In this document: in pieces, positions 31,823-41,670 of the stretch
How positions within the stretch are numbered: position 1 is the first letter of the stretch
Layout of the letters: each line of letters opens with the position of its first letter
Assembly: GCF_020423045.1 (NCBI RefSeq)
Contig: NZ_CP081943.1
Coordinates: 2,294,001-2,358,000 of the forward strand
Direction of reading: 5' to 3'
Source: Pseudomonas sp. MM213
Lineage (GTDB): Bacteria > Pseudomonadota > Gammaproteobacteria > Pseudomonadales > Pseudomonadaceae
DNA length: 64,000 nucleotides
The notes under the pieces: model-generated
The model's database searches: none
What the model was told of the DNA's origin: nothing
What the model saw: the letters and a program-made list of their open reading frames with translations, nothing else
Position numbers and translations under genes: made by a program

Positions 31823-33025
31823 TCAGCGTTGCGCGGTTTTGCTGACCGCTGCGCTGTTGTCGTGGATCAACTGCGTGATCATCGCGTCGGCCTCGGCCAA
31901 CTGACGGTCGTAGACGCTGGTGCTGAACGACGCCTTTTGCGGCGGCTGTTGCGCCAGCACCGGGCCGCTCTGGTCGCGCAGGTTCACATCGACCTGAGTC
32001 GACAGGCCCACGCGCAACGGGTGCCTGGCCAGTTCTTCGGCGTTGATGTGAATCCGCACCGGCACACGCTGGACGATCTTGATCCAGTTCCCGGTGGCGT
32101 TCTGCGCCGGTAGCAGGGCAAACGCGCTGCCGGTGCCCGCGCCGAGGCTGTCGATGGTGCCGCTGAATTTCACGTCGCTGCCGTACAGGTCAGCCTGGAT
32201 ATCCACCGGCTGGCCAATGCGCATGTCGCGCAGTTGGGTTTCCTTGAAGTTGGCGTCGATCCACAACTGATCCAGCGGAATCACCGCCATCAGCGCGGTG
32301 CCCGGCTGGACCCGTTGACCGAGTTGTACCGAGCGCTTGGCGACGTAACCGGTCACCGGTGCAATCAGAGTGCTGCGGGAATGGTTCAGGTACGCCTGGC
32401 GCAGTTGCGCGGCGGCCGACATCACGTCCGGGTGCGACGACACCACGGTGTCATCCACCAGGGCGCTGGTGGTTTTCAGTTGCTGTTTGGCGTTGGCCAG
32501 GGCGTTTTGCGCCGAGGTCAGGTCATCGCGAGCGTGGGACAGTTCTTCCTGGGAAATCGCCCCGCCCGCCGCGAGATTTTTCCGGCGATTGAAGTTGTCC
32601 TGAGCCTTCTGCACTTCCGCCTGCTGGGCGTTGACCTGGGCTTTCATGCCGTCGACGTTGCTGTACAAGCCGCGCACCTGACGCACGGTGCGAGCGAGGT
32701 TGGCCTGGGCACTTTGCAGACCGACTTCGGCGTCGTTCGGGTCGAAATTCACCAGCACCTGGCCTTCATGGACCAGGTCGCCGTCATCAGCGCCGATGCT
32801 CACGACGGTGCCGGTGACCAGCGGCGTGATTTCCACCACGTTGCCGTTCACATAGGCGTCGTCGGTGCTTTCGTTCCAGCGCCCGAAGAATTCGTGATAA
32901 CCCCAGACGCCGACACCGGCGAGGACCACCACGATGGCCAGGACCACCAGCATGACTTTGCGTTTGCGCGGGTTGCTGGTGTCCTGCGGGTTGCCGGAGG
33001 TTTGTGTGTTTTGTGCAGTGGCCAT
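31823..33025 (-). CDS. EmrA-type membrane fusion protein (HlyD family)
   Basis: A 400-residue periplasmic adaptor. One membrane anchor (about residues 24-45) is followed by the lipoyl-like half VEITPLVTGTVVSIGADDGD, a long coiled-coil hairpin (about 100-200), the second lipoyl half and a beta-barrel domain. It links the inner-membrane pump to the outer-membrane channel. I chose ATG 33025, eight bases after AAGG; the ATG at 33031 lies too close to that ribosome site. The gene is 15 bases after the outer-membrane factor gene. Confidence 0.92.
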   Translation of the reverse strand: MATAQNTQTSGNPQDTSNPRKRKVMLVVLAIVVVLAGVGVWGYHEFFGRWNESTDDAYVNGNVVEITPLVTGTVVSIGADDGDLVHEGQVLVNFDPNDAEVGLQSAQANLARTVRQVRGLYSNVDGMKAQVNAQQAEVQKAQDNFNRRKNLAAGGAISQEELSHARDDLTSAQNALANAKQQLKTTSALVDDTVVSSHPDVMSAAAQLRQAYLNHSRSTLIAPVTGYVAKRSVQLGQRVQPGTALMAVIPLDQLWIDANFKETQLRDMRIGQPVDIQADLYGSDVKFSGTIDSLGAGTGSAFALLPAQNATGNWIKIVQRVPVRIHINAEELARHPLRVGLSTQVDVNLRDQSGPVLAQQPPQKASFSTSVYDRQLAEADAMITQLIHDNSAAVSKTAQR

Positions 33026-33040
33026 GACCATTACCTTGAA

Positions 33041-34510
33041 TTAGTTGTGCTGCGTGGCTGGGGTTGCGTTGGCCGCGGTCAGGGTTTCGCCCTGAAAACC
33101 GCCGCCCAGCGCCTGCATCAGTTGGATCGACAGGTCGATCTGCTCGGCATTCAGGTTGGCCAGCTGACGCTGGGCCTGGAGCAATTGCTGCTCGATGCTG
33201 AGCACGTCCAGGTAGTTGCCGATGCCGGAACCGTACCGCTGGACCACGGTGTTGTAAGAATCCTGGGCAATGTCGGTGGCGTGCTGCTGAGCGCCGATCT
33301 GCCGGCCGATGTCACGCAACTGGTTGATGGTGTCGCTGACATCACCGAGGGCTTTCACCAGGCTTTTGTTGTACTGCGCAACGGCGAGGTCGTAATCGGC
33401 GTCGCGGGCATCGAGGTCGGCGCGCAGGCGGCCGCCGTCGAAAATCGGCAGGGAAATGGTCGGTGCGATGTTGAAGAATCGACTGGCCGACCCGAACATC
33501 GCATCACCCAGCAACGATTCGGCACCGGCCGCCGCGCTGAGGTTCAGGTTGGGATAGAACCGGGTCTTGCCGGCGTCGATGTTCTTGCTGGCCGCCTCGA
33601 CCCGCCAGCGCGCGGCCACCAGATCGGGACGACGACCGAGCAACTCGGCGGGCAGGACCGACGGCAATGCGACGGCGCTGGCCTGTAAAATCTTCGGCCG
33701 GGCGATTTCGTTGCCGCGATCCGGGCCTTTGCCAAGCAAGACCGCCAAGGCGATTTTCGCGCTTTGCAGGCGTTTCTCGGCGTCGATCAGGCTGGCTTCA
33801 GACGTGGCTTCCAGGCTTTCGGTTTGCTGGAACTGGTACTGGCTGTCGATCCCGGAACTCAGGCGACGCTGGCTCAGGTCGAGCATTTGCCGGGTGCGCT
33901 TGAGGTCTTCGTTGGCGAGGTCATAAACGATGTGCGCCTGCCCCAGATCGCTGTAGGCGCGGGCGACGTCGGCAGACAGCGTCAACTGCGCGGCCTGCTG
34001 ATCGACTTCGGCAGCGCGGGCCTGGCCCAACGCGGCTTCCCAGGCGTCGCGCTGACCGCCCCAGAGGTCGAAGTTGTAGTTGAAACTGGCACCGATGTTG
34101 CGCACGGTCGAGTAGGCATCGCCCTCGCCTCTCGGGTCTTGATCCCGGGCCAGACGCGAACGGCTGACGCCGGCGCTGGCATCGAGGGTCGGCATCCGCG
34201 CAGCGTCGGCGGCATACGCAGCGGCACTGGCCTGATGGGCGCGGGCGTCGGCGATCTGCATGTCGGGGCTGTCGTGCAGGGCTTCGCGAATCAGACCGTC
34301 GAGCTGCGGGTCGCCGAGGCTTTTCCACCAGTCGCTTTTCGGCCAGGCCGCAGGCGACAGGGTCACGCCGCTGAGGGATTGCCCGGCCTTGAGGGTTTTC
34401 GCATCGAGGCTTTTGCCTTCGGTGGTCAGGCCGCTGTAGCTGGCGCAACCGGCCAGGGTCATGGCCGCGAGCACCAGGCTCAGGCCGGCGCGCAAGGTTT
34501 TGCTGCTCAT
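33041..34510 (-). CDS. Outer-membrane efflux lipoprotein (OprM/NodT family)
   Basis: A 489-residue TolC-like channel subunit made as a lipoprotein: signal peptide with lipobox LAGC, so the mature N-terminus is Cys22. Two repeated coiled-coil halves (about residues 60-260 and 270-465) are typical of the RND/EmrAB outer-membrane partners. Its ATG overlaps the stop of the marR gene by four bases (34507-34510). Length is normal. Confidence 0.92.
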   Translation of the reverse strand: MSSKTLRAGLSLVLAAMTLAGCASYSGLTTEGKSLDAKTLKAGQSLSGVTLSPAAWPKSDWWKSLGDPQLDGLIREALHDSPDMQIADARAHQASAAAYAADAARMPTLDASAGVSRSRLARDQDPRGEGDAYSTVRNIGASFNYNFDLWGGQRDAWEAALGQARAAEVDQQAAQLTLSADVARAYSDLGQAHIVYDLANEDLKRTRQMLDLSQRRLSSGIDSQYQFQQTESLEATSEASLIDAEKRLQSAKIALAVLLGKGPDRGNEIARPKILQASAVALPSVLPAELLGRRPDLVAARWRVEAASKNIDAGKTRFYPNLNLSAAAGAESLLGDAMFGSASRFFNIAPTISLPIFDGGRLRADLDARDADYDLAVAQYNKSLVKALGDVSDTINQLRDIGRQIGAQQHATDIAQDSYNTVVQRYGSGIGNYLDVLSIEQQLLQAQRQLANLNAEQIDLSIQLMQALGGGFQGETLTAANATPATQHN

Positions 34511-34980
34511 TTGTCACCTACCCGCAGCAGCGTGATCGAGTCACCGGCTGCCACCAAAATTTTCTTCAGGATCTGTTCCAGGGTTTTCAGCTCATCCGGA
34601 GTGATCGCACCGGCCAGTTCGTTCATCGCGTCGGCGCCGATCACCGGCAAGCGGTCAGCCAACTGCTGGCCTTGCTCAGTCAACACAAGCTGCACCTGAC
34701 GGCGGTCCGCTTCGGAGCGTTGGCGGGCGAGGAAACCTTTCTGTTCCAGACGATCGAGCATGCGGGTCATCGAACCGCTGTCGAGTGACAGGTGCCGGCA
34801 CAGCTCGGCCGGGGTATCGACGCCGTATTGGGCGATGATGATCAGCACTTTGAACTGCGCGGCGGTGATGCCGTGGGGCTCCATGTGCGTGTCGATGATC
34901 CGGTCCTTGAGCAGCGCGGCGCGCCCGAGCAGGAGACCGAGATGGCAGTTCTTGAATTCGTCCGGGGTGAAATGTTTCAT
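34507..34980 (-). CDS. MarR-family regulator of the efflux operon (EmrR-like)
   Basis: A 157-residue winged-helix repressor. The DNA-reading helix is in SLDSGSMTRMLDRLEQKG (about residues 66-83), and the wing contains RSEADRRQVQLVLT. It is first in the operon with the outer-membrane factor, adaptor and pump genes. Two perfect CTGCCTAGGCAG palindromes lie just upstream, one inside the promoter spacer, so it almost certainly represses its own operon. The inducing drug or metabolite cannot be read from sequence. Confidence 0.92.
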   Translation of the reverse strand: MKHFTPDEFKNCHLGLLLGRAALLKDRIIDTHMEPHGITAAQFKVLIIIAQYGVDTPAELCRHLSLDSGSMTRMLDRLEQKGFLARQRSEADRRQVQLVLTEQGQQLADRLPVIGADAMNELAGAITPDELKTLEQILKKILVAAGDSITLLRVGDK

Positions 34981-34995
34981 CTGACCACCAATTAG

Positions 34996-35050
34996 CTGCC
35001 TAGGCAGAGAATGTATGTCGAGATGTTACTGCCTAGGCAGCCAATGTCAA
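34996..35050 (-). promoter_or_regulatory. Promoter and twin operators of the marR-efflux operon
   Basis: On the minus strand TTGACA (35050-35045) and TAACAT (35028-35023) are 16 bases apart. The palindrome CTGCCTAGGCAG fills the spacer at 35029-35040 and recurs at 34996-35007, 33 bp away (about three helical turns), around the start of the transcript. Confidence 0.8.
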
Positions 35051-35117
35051 CGTAATAGTTAGGTTGCTTTGTATTAGATGGATAAATGGTGCGGGTTTTT
35101 GTGGTGAACACGCTGAC

Positions 35118-35200
35118 GCCATCGCGAGCAGGCTCGCTCCCACATTGGTTCTGCGGTGTACACAAATCCACTGTGGGAGCGAGCCTGCTCGCGATGGCAG
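35118..35200. repeat. REP pair (BIME), GAGCCTGCTCGCGAT subtype
   Basis: GCCATCGCGAGCAGGCTCGC at 35118 and its complement GCGAGCCTGCTCGCGATGGC ending at 35199, tail-in orientation. It lies between marR and tamB. Confidence 0.85.
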
Positions 35201-35226
35201 CAACTCGGTTTCGGAAAGGACGGGAC

Positions 35227-38200
35227 CTAGAAATCCCGCTTGTAAAAGATATCCAGCGAACTGGCCACGCCACCCGCCGCTTCGAGGTACACCTTCTTGC
35301 TCAGCTTGTAGCGCAGGGCAATGGTGTTGGCCGGCTCAAACACGCCAACGCCATAACGCAGGCTGAGCTTCTCGGAGATATTGCCGCTGGCGACCACACT
35401 CGTCGTATTGCCGCTGCCCTCGGTATCGAGCTGGAAATCCTGAATCCCCAGATCGCTGGCCAGTTTGCCGGTCACCCCGGCACTGCCCATCAGGCCCAAC
35501 CCCAGCGCGGCCTGCGCCAGCATGTTGTTGTCTTCACCGGTGGTGCTCAGCGGACGCCCGAGCACCAGATAGGACAAGGCCTGTTCCTGGCTCATCGCCG
35601 GTTCGGAGAATATCTGCGTGGTCGGCTGCTCGGCGCTGCCGCTCAGGCGAATACCGGCGATGACGTCGTCGGTCTGGCGAATCGCCTCGATGTCCAGGTA
35701 CGGCTGATCGATCGGGCCGGCAAACAGCAAGCGCGCCCGGCGCACCGTCAGCCGCTGGCCGTAGGCCCGATAACGCCCGTCGTTGAGCCACAGCTCGCCG
35801 CGGGTGTCCATGTTGTCGCCGATGTGCACGTGCCCTTGCAGGTTGGCGGTCAGGCCAAACCCGGCGAAGCTGAGTTTGTCTTCGCCGACCGCCACGTCGA
35901 TGTCCATTTTCATCGCCAGCGGCGGTTTGCCCTCTTCGGTCTGCGCGCCAATGATCACCGTGTCATCAGAGACCTTGACCGTCGACGGCGGCAACTCGCG
36001 CACGGTGATTTCGCCTTTCGGCACCAGCACTTTGCCAGCGATGGCCAGCTCGTCGCCCTTCATCGAAATCTTCAAGTCCGGCGCCACTTCGAGCTTGGCG
36101 TACGGTTCGACAGTGACCGGCAATTGCGTGCCTTTGAGCGCCAGGTCCACCACCAGCGCCTGACCCCAGGCGATGCTGCCGGTCAAGCTGCCCTGCCCGC
36201 TCTTGCCGCTTTTCCAGCCACCGTTCAACTGCACGGTTTCGCCGGCGATCAGCGCTTGAAGCTGCAACGCTTCAAGGTCCATCGGCAATTCAGGGCCGGA
36301 AATCTCGCCGTCGCTGAGCAACAGATTGCCGTTGACCAAAGGCGCCAGCAGCCCACCGGAAATCGTGCCGCTGCCATTCAGGCGTCCGGTGAGCTTCTCG
36401 ACCATCGGCACAAACGGTCGCGCCACGGACAGGTCAAGGCCATTGAGGCGGAACGCGCCGGTCAGCGGTTTGTTCTTCGGCAATGGATTGATCTGCGCCT
36501 GCACACTCAATTCGCCGAGCTTGCCGCCGACGAAGTTGAGGTCGGTGTCGATGCGCTTGGGCGTGAGTTTGCTGGTGAGTTTCAAGGTCTGGTAGGGGAA
36601 GTCCAGCCACTGATCCTTTTCCTTGATGCGCAGGGTGCCGCCGCTGGCATCGAGGCTGATCTGGCCGTTCGGGCCGCTGGCCGGCAGGTCCAGTTGCAGA
36701 TCGGCGTTGAGCCGGCCCTTCCAGGCGAAATCCTTCGGCAGCCATTGCGCAAGGCTTTCAATCGGGAATTGCTTGAGGTGATAACGCAACTTCGGTTCCG
36801 GCATCAGGCGCTGGTCTTCACCGCAAAGACTGGCCGGGCCGGACATCCAGCAATGGGCGCCGAAGTTGATTTTGCCGTCCGCCAGCCGTTCGAGTTTCGC
36901 CGGGTTTTGCAGCTTCCAGTCCTGGCCACCGGCCTGAATGTCACCGCTGGCCAAACGTCCGCGCCAGTTGCCTTTGTCCAGATTGCCGTCGAGGCCCAGG
37001 GCCAGTTTCAGTTGCGGGCCTTGCAGGTCGAGTGTCAGTTTCTGGTTTTTGATATCGCCCTGACCGCTGGCCGTCAGCGTGCCCAGCGACGTGTCGCCGG
37101 CCTGAATGCCCGAGCCCTTGAAATCGATTTTCGCCCGTTGCGCACTGTCGAGGGTCGCGTCGAGGTTCAGGCTTTGCAGGCGATTGTCTTCGAACGCCAG
37201 TTGCGTGCCTTGCAGCCCGAGCTTGCCTTGCGGCGCCTTGAGCGTGCCGGCGACATCGACGCGACCATTGAGCTGGCCGCGCAGTTGCGGCCACAGCTGC
37301 GCCAGGCGCGACAGCTTGATGTCGATCTGACCGGCGAGTTTCTGTTGCAGGCTGCCTTTGCCGGTGATGCTGTTGTCACCGAGGCGGATTTGCAGCGCAG
37401 TGAGGTTCCATTGCTCGCCGCTACCATCGGCCTTGGCTTGCAGGATGGCCGGCTGGCCACGCAGTTTGCCCTTCAGATCAAGGTCCGCGTTCAGGCTGAG
37501 TTGTTCATTCTTCATCTCGCCTTTGCTGCGCAGCGGTCCGGCCAGGGTGCCCGGCAATTCCGCGACCCAATACGCCGGGTTGATGGCCGACAGGTCCAGT
37601 GCGGTGTCCCAGGCAATGCCATCGGCAAACTGCAGGTTCAGGTGGCCTTCGGCCTTGCCCTGCCCGGCTTCGAGCTGGATTTGTTGCAGGTAGATTTTCG
37701 TCAGGTCGCCGGCGAACGGACTGCTCAGGCTGAACGCCCCGGCCGGACCATCCAGTGCAGCCTTGAAGTTGCCGAGGTATTTGCCGTCGGTGTAAGAGAC
37801 TTCGCCGTTGAAGCTGCGCAACGCCACTTCAGGTTCGTCGATCAGCGGATAGAGCCGGTGCCAGGGGAAATCCAGCCAGTCGATTTTCGCCGTGGCGTTC
37901 AGGCCTTTACTCCAGTCCAGAACACCCGTGAGTTTGAGACTTTGCTTGTCGTTGGCGGTCAGGTCCAGCGCGGCGATCTGCGCGCCGTTGGCGTCGACTT
38001 TGCCTTGCAGCATCAGTGCAACCGGGCCTTGCTCAGCGGGCAGCGTGGCGTTGCCGCGCAACTGGTAGCCATTTTTCAGGTCGCCGTCACCGGTCAGTTC
38101 AAGCTGATTGAATTGCAGGGTGTCCGGCAGGTCCGCACTGGGTTTGAAGCCGTCGGCGACGATCCGCACCTTGGCCGGCAGGTTGTCCACCAGCGGCTGC

Positions 38201-38895
38201 AACTCGCCGGTCAGTTGGCCGTTCAGGTAACCGCTGCTGTCGGCGGTGAGCTTCAGGGTTTTCAGCAGGTCGCCGTTTATTTTCAGCGTCAGCGCCCAGG
38301 GCTCGGGCGCCGGCAGGGTCAGTTTGCCCTCAGCCTTGAGCGGCCAGTTGCCGTTGGGTTGCAGGAGGCCGGACAGATTCAGGCTGAGGTCGTCGCGTTG
38401 CAGTTGCACCGAGTCGATCTGCATCCCCTGCTCGGTCCAGTGCGCCGCCAGTTGCAGGCCTTTGAGTTCTTCGCTGCCGTTGAACAGCAAGCTGCCGACC
38501 TGCACGTCGCCCAGCTCGATGGCCAGTGGCAATTTCAGATCCGGCAAGGTGATTGGTCCGCTGCTCTGCTCTTCAGGACCCGGTGGAAATTGCAGGCTGA
38601 CCTGATCGGTTTTCAGTTGCCCGATGCACAGGGCCATGCGCGTCAGGCACAACGGCGACCAGGCGAAAATCACCTTGCTCAGCTCAACCCGGCTGGTGTC
38701 CTGCTGCCAGACCAGATGATCGGCGCTCCACTGACCGCCCAGACGGCCCTGGAAATTCTCGACCGTCAAACCCGGCACAAAGCCGAGCGCCCAGCGGCTG
38801 CCCGTCGCGGTGCCCAGCACCGTGGTCACGGTCAGCAGCACCAGCATCAGCAGCGCCAGAATCGTCAGCAGCGTTACTTTCAAACCACGCTTCAC
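35227..38895 (-). CDS. tamB: Translocation and assembly module subunit TamB
   Basis: A 1222-residue protein with one N-terminal membrane anchor (about residues 8-28), a very long beta-strand-rich periplasmic body and a C-terminal DUF490 domain (about 900-1222) ending in phenylalanine (YKRDF). TamB spans the periplasm and works with TamA in outer-membrane protein insertion and probably lipid transport. The length is within the family range. Its start overlaps the tamA stop by four bases (38892-38895), giving a tamA-tamB operon. Confidence 0.95.
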   Translation of the reverse strand: MKRGLKVTLLTILALLMLVLLTVTTVLGTATGSRWALGFVPGLTVENFQGRLGGQWSADHLVWQQDTSRVELSKVIFAWSPLCLTRMALCIGQLKTDQVSLQFPPGPEEQSSGPITLPDLKLPLAIELGDVQVGSLLFNGSEELKGLQLAAHWTEQGMQIDSVQLQRDDLSLNLSGLLQPNGNWPLKAEGKLTLPAPEPWALTLKINGDLLKTLKLTADSSGYLNGQLTGELQPLVDNLPAKVRIVADGFKPSADLPDTLQFNQLELTGDGDLKNGYQLRGNATLPAEQGPVALMLQGKVDANGAQIAALDLTANDKQSLKLTGVLDWSKGLNATAKIDWLDFPWHRLYPLIDEPEVALRSFNGEVSYTDGKYLGNFKAALDGPAGAFSLSSPFAGDLTKIYLQQIQLEAGQGKAEGHLNLQFADGIAWDTALDLSAINPAYWVAELPGTLAGPLRSKGEMKNEQLSLNADLDLKGKLRGQPAILQAKADGSGEQWNLTALQIRLGDNSITGKGSLQQKLAGQIDIKLSRLAQLWPQLRGQLNGRVDVAGTLKAPQGKLGLQGTQLAFEDNRLQSLNLDATLDSAQRAKIDFKGSGIQAGDTSLGTLTASGQGDIKNQKLTLDLQGPQLKLALGLDGNLDKGNWRGRLASGDIQAGGQDWKLQNPAKLERLADGKINFGAHCWMSGPASLCGEDQRLMPEPKLRYHLKQFPIESLAQWLPKDFAWKGRLNADLQLDLPASGPNGQISLDASGGTLRIKEKDQWLDFPYQTLKLTSKLTPKRIDTDLNFVGGKLGELSVQAQINPLPKNKPLTGAFRLNGLDLSVARPFVPMVEKLTGRLNGSGTISGGLLAPLVNGNLLLSDGEISGPELPMDLEALQLQALIAGETVQLNGGWKSGKSGQGSLTGSIAWGQALVVDLALKGTQLPVTVEPYAKLEVAPDLKISMKGDELAIAGKVLVPKGEITVRELPPSTVKVSDDTVIIGAQTEEGKPPLAMKMDIDVAVGEDKLSFAGFGLTANLQGHVHIGDNMDTRGELWLNDGRYRAYGQRLTVRRARLLFAGPIDQPYLDIEAIRQTDDVIAGIRLSGSAEQPTTQIFSEPAMSQEQALSYLVLGRPLSTTGEDNNMLAQAALGLGLMGSAGVTGKLASDLGIQDFQLDTEGSGNTTSVVASGNISEKLSLRYGVGVFEPANTIALRYKLSKKVYLEAAGGVASSLDIFYKRDF

Positions 38896-40619
38896 AGCTC
38901 AGGCCCCATGGAAAAGTGCAGTCGTATGCCGCCGTCGTCGTCCATCGCGTGGGCCAGGTCGAGGCGAATCGGCCCCACCGGTGACACCCAGCGCACGCCG
39001 ATACCGACGCCGGTCTTGAGGTCGGGCAGTTCGAGTTTGTTGAAGGAGTTGCCCTGGTCGACGAACGTTGCGACCCGCCATTTTTCGGCGATGGAGTATT
39101 GATACTCGACGCTGCCGGCAATCATGTAGCGACCACCGATGCGGTCGCCGTCGGAGTTTTCCGGGGACAGGCTCTGGTAGTCGTAACCGCGCACGCTCTG
39201 ATCGCCACCGGCGAAGAAGCGCAGCGACGGCGGCACCGATTTGTAGCCATTGGTGGCACTGCCACCCACCTGCACCCGACCGAGGAAACGGTGTTTATCG
39301 AACACCGTGGTCAGGCCTTTGACCAGCGCGGTGCCGTAAAGCAGGTTGTTGTCGGAACCCAAGCCTTCCTTGGCCACTTTGGTTTCGAACTGCAGGCGAT
39401 AGCCGTTGTGCGGGTCGATGCGGTTGTCGCTTTTCAGGTAGGAATAGCTGACGCCGGGCATCAGCAGATTGCTCAGCCCCGAGTCATCGCCGAGTCGATA
39501 TTCTTCGCGCTGCCATTTCAGCGACACCACCCGCTGCCAGCCGCTGGGCAACTTGCTGTGCCATTCGGGGCCCAGGGTCAGGAGTTTACTCAGGCTGTCC
39601 TTGTCGGCGATTTCTTCGCTCTGATAACCACCGGCGAAACGCAGTTTGTCGGTCAGTGGCGGGTCCAGCGGAATGTCATAGAACAGCCCGACGTTTTGCC
39701 GTGGCGCCGAGACTTCGGTTTCCCAGCCATAGCTGTGGCCTTGAGGGTTGACCCAGTGCCGGGTCCAGTTGGCCTTGACCCGTGGGCCGACGTCTGTGGA
39801 ATAGCCCAGGCCGAGGCCCATGGTCCGCGGCTTGCGGGTGTCGAGCTTGACGTCCACCGGGATCACATCGTTCTTGGACGCCGTCGGCGCGGCGTCGACG
39901 CGCACGCCTTCGAAGTACCCGCTTGCCTGCAGATTCTGATTCAGTTCGGCGATCAGTTCGGAGTCATAGGGCTCACCCGCCTTGAACGGCACCATGCGTT
40001 GCAGCAACTCTTCGTCGAACGGCGTATCGCCTTCGAAACTGACTTTACCCAAGGTGTAACGCGGGCCGCTTTCGTAGATCAGTTCGATGTCGGCAACGCC
40101 GGCTCGCGGGTCGACCGCCAGTTTCTGCCGGGTGAAATAACCGCTGAAGAAACCGTAACGCGAAGCCTGGTTCTGGATCAGCCGCTTGGCGTCTTCGTAG
40201 CGGCCATGATTGAGCACCGCGCCGGTTTTCAGCGCATTGCTTTTGGGCACACGAAAGGTTTTGAGGGAGGCCGCAGGGCCGTCGATGCGAATAGTGACAT
40301 TGCGCAAATGCACAGGCTCGCCGGGATCGATGTTCATGACCAGGCGCGGTGTCTTGCCGCCCTTCACGTCCGTGTCGATCTGTGGCTGGTAATAACCCAA
40401 GGCCTGGGCGGCCTTGCGCGCCTGTTCTTCGGCGCCACGACTGAAGCGCAACAAGGCCTCCTCGTCACGATCGCCGAGGCTGCCGATATAGCCCTCTATA
40501 TTGGCCTTCAGTTCATCGTTGGACGGTTTGATCCGCACATCCAATTCACTTTGCGCCAGCGCCGCGCAGCTGGTGATCAGCATCAGCACGCCGCTGGTAA
40601 TTCTTCCTGGAAACTTCAT
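38892..40619 (-). CDS. tamA: Translocation and assembly module subunit TamA
   Basis: A 575-residue outer-membrane protein of the Omp85 superfamily. A signal peptide (about residues 1-22, cleavage near ALA) is followed by three POTRA domains (about 25-260) and a 16-stranded barrel. The lid-loop motif SVRGYDYQSL, the VRGF equivalent, is near residue 485. I prefer ATG 40619, which gives a clean signal peptide. A GTG six codons upstream (40637) is possible, and neither has a strong ribosome site. Confidence 0.94.
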   Translation of the reverse strand: MKFPGRITSGVLMLITSCAALAQSELDVRIKPSNDELKANIEGYIGSLGDRDEEALLRFSRGAEEQARKAAQALGYYQPQIDTDVKGGKTPRLVMNIDPGEPVHLRNVTIRIDGPAASLKTFRVPKSNALKTGAVLNHGRYEDAKRLIQNQASRYGFFSGYFTRQKLAVDPRAGVADIELIYESGPRYTLGKVSFEGDTPFDEELLQRMVPFKAGEPYDSELIAELNQNLQASGYFEGVRVDAAPTASKNDVIPVDVKLDTRKPRTMGLGLGYSTDVGPRVKANWTRHWVNPQGHSYGWETEVSAPRQNVGLFYDIPLDPPLTDKLRFAGGYQSEEIADKDSLSKLLTLGPEWHSKLPSGWQRVVSLKWQREEYRLGDDSGLSNLLMPGVSYSYLKSDNRIDPHNGYRLQFETKVAKEGLGSDNNLLYGTALVKGLTTVFDKHRFLGRVQVGGSATNGYKSVPPSLRFFAGGDQSVRGYDYQSLSPENSDGDRIGGRYMIAGSVEYQYSIAEKWRVATFVDQGNSFNKLELPDLKTGVGIGVRWVSPVGPIRLDLAHAMDDDGGIRLHFSMGPEL

Positions 40620-40686
40620 AGGCGCGGATGCTATCACGAGCGTGGGAGCGTGATAGAGCCTCGCGCCCCGCGAAAGTTCTACCGTT

Positions 40687-41337
40687 TTATGCCGTGGCGG
40701 TTTGCAGCACCTGTGGGTTGGCGTGGAAAAACACGTGCTCGCGGATCGGTCCTACCGCCACTTCACCGATTTCCTCGTAGCCCTGACGTTTATAGAACTC
40801 CAGATAACGCGGATTCCCGGTATCGAGGACTACACCCTGGGAATGCTCATCGACCGCGCACCAGTTATGGACCGCCTGCAGCAGTTGTTCGCCGAAGTGC
40901 TTGCCCTGAAATTGCGGGTGAACCCCCAGCAAGGGCAGCAGGTGCACCGAATCGGACGGCACGCAGGCCATCACCGCGTCGTGGTATTCGAGGTAGCGGC
41001 GGGTGCAGCGAAACCCGGTGCTGAGCACCATCCGCAGGCGCCACGCCCAGCTTTCAGTGATGCCCAGGCGTCGTTGCGGCGGCGCGATCAGCGCGATACC
41101 GATCAAGCGGTCGTTGACCAGCAGGCCGATGGCCGGCAAATCCTGAAGAAAGTGTTGCTTGACCAGTTCCCGCACGGTGGCGCGTACACGCTGTTCATAA
41201 CCGGGGCGTTCGGCTTCGAAGAGGTAACCGAAGGTCGGTTCATGGCGGTAGGCCTGGTACAACAGGGAGCGGGCTTCGCGGGAGTAGCCGCTGTCGAGCA
41301 TGTGGATATCGGCGATGACGGTCGAGGTTTCGGGCAT
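40687..41337 (-). CDS. GNAT-family N-acetyltransferase
   Basis: About 216 residues with the GNAT acetyl-CoA signature: LLPLLGVHPQFQGKHFGEQL (about residues 132-151, the Q/RxxGxG/A region) and the late NPRYLEFYKRQGYEEIG block typical of the fold. The substrate is unknown. GGGGAG lies ten bases before ATG 41337; a second ATG at 41346 sits almost on the ribosome site and is less likely. It stands alone between tamA and xthA. Confidence 0.88.
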   Translation of the reverse strand: MPETSTVIADIHMLDSGYSREARSLLYQAYRHEPTFGYLFEAERPGYEQRVRATVRELVKQHFLQDLPAIGLLVNDRLIGIALIAPPQRRLGITESWAWRLRMVLSTGFRCTRRYLEYHDAVMACVPSDSVHLLPLLGVHPQFQGKHFGEQLLQAVHNWCAVDEHSQGVVLDTGNPRYLEFYKRQGYEEIGEVAVGPIREHVFFHANPQVLQTATA

Positions 41338-41459
41338 AACGGTCATTCTCCCCGGCGCGGCTCGGGTGGCTGCGCTCTTATTGGTACGAGCGTTTGGGTG
41401 GCTTTACAGTTCCCCAGACAGGTATAGACCAAGTCAGGATCTTCATCGACTGAACTGGC

Positions 41460-41564
41460 CTCTTCGCGGGCAAGTCGAATCGTCGCACCGCTCGCTCCTA
41501 CAGGTTCACATATTTTGTGTAGGGCACCGCTCCTGTAGGAGCGAGGCTTGCCCGCGAAGAGGCC
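41460..41564. repeat. REP pair (BIME), one arm the long variant
   Basis: The left arm reads CTTCGCGGGCAAGTCGAATC then GTCGCACCGCTCGCTCC, i.e. the same internal insertion as at 731-775. The right arm is the standard GGAGCGAGGCTTGCCCGCGA form ending near 41564. Confidence 0.82.
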
Positions 41565-41670
41565 GGGACTGCCAATGAAGATCTGACAGAACACCGCGAA
41601 TCCCCTCACCCCACACTGGCCCCAATCCCACAGGTCAGCTAGCATCGCCCTTTTGCCAGGACTGCCGACC

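Noticed and set aside
35110..35205. CRISPR-like regularly spaced repeats among the many short palindromes
   Set aside because: The repeats are REP pairs in inverted orientation with irregular spacing; no direct repeats with unique spacers and no cas genes exist.
35086..39102. A 1338-codon open frame on the plus strand opposite tamB and tamA
   Set aside because: It is a shadow of high-GC codon bias in tamB: low-complexity composition (rich in Gln, Arg, His, Val), no ribosome site, and the opposite strand carries recognised proteins.
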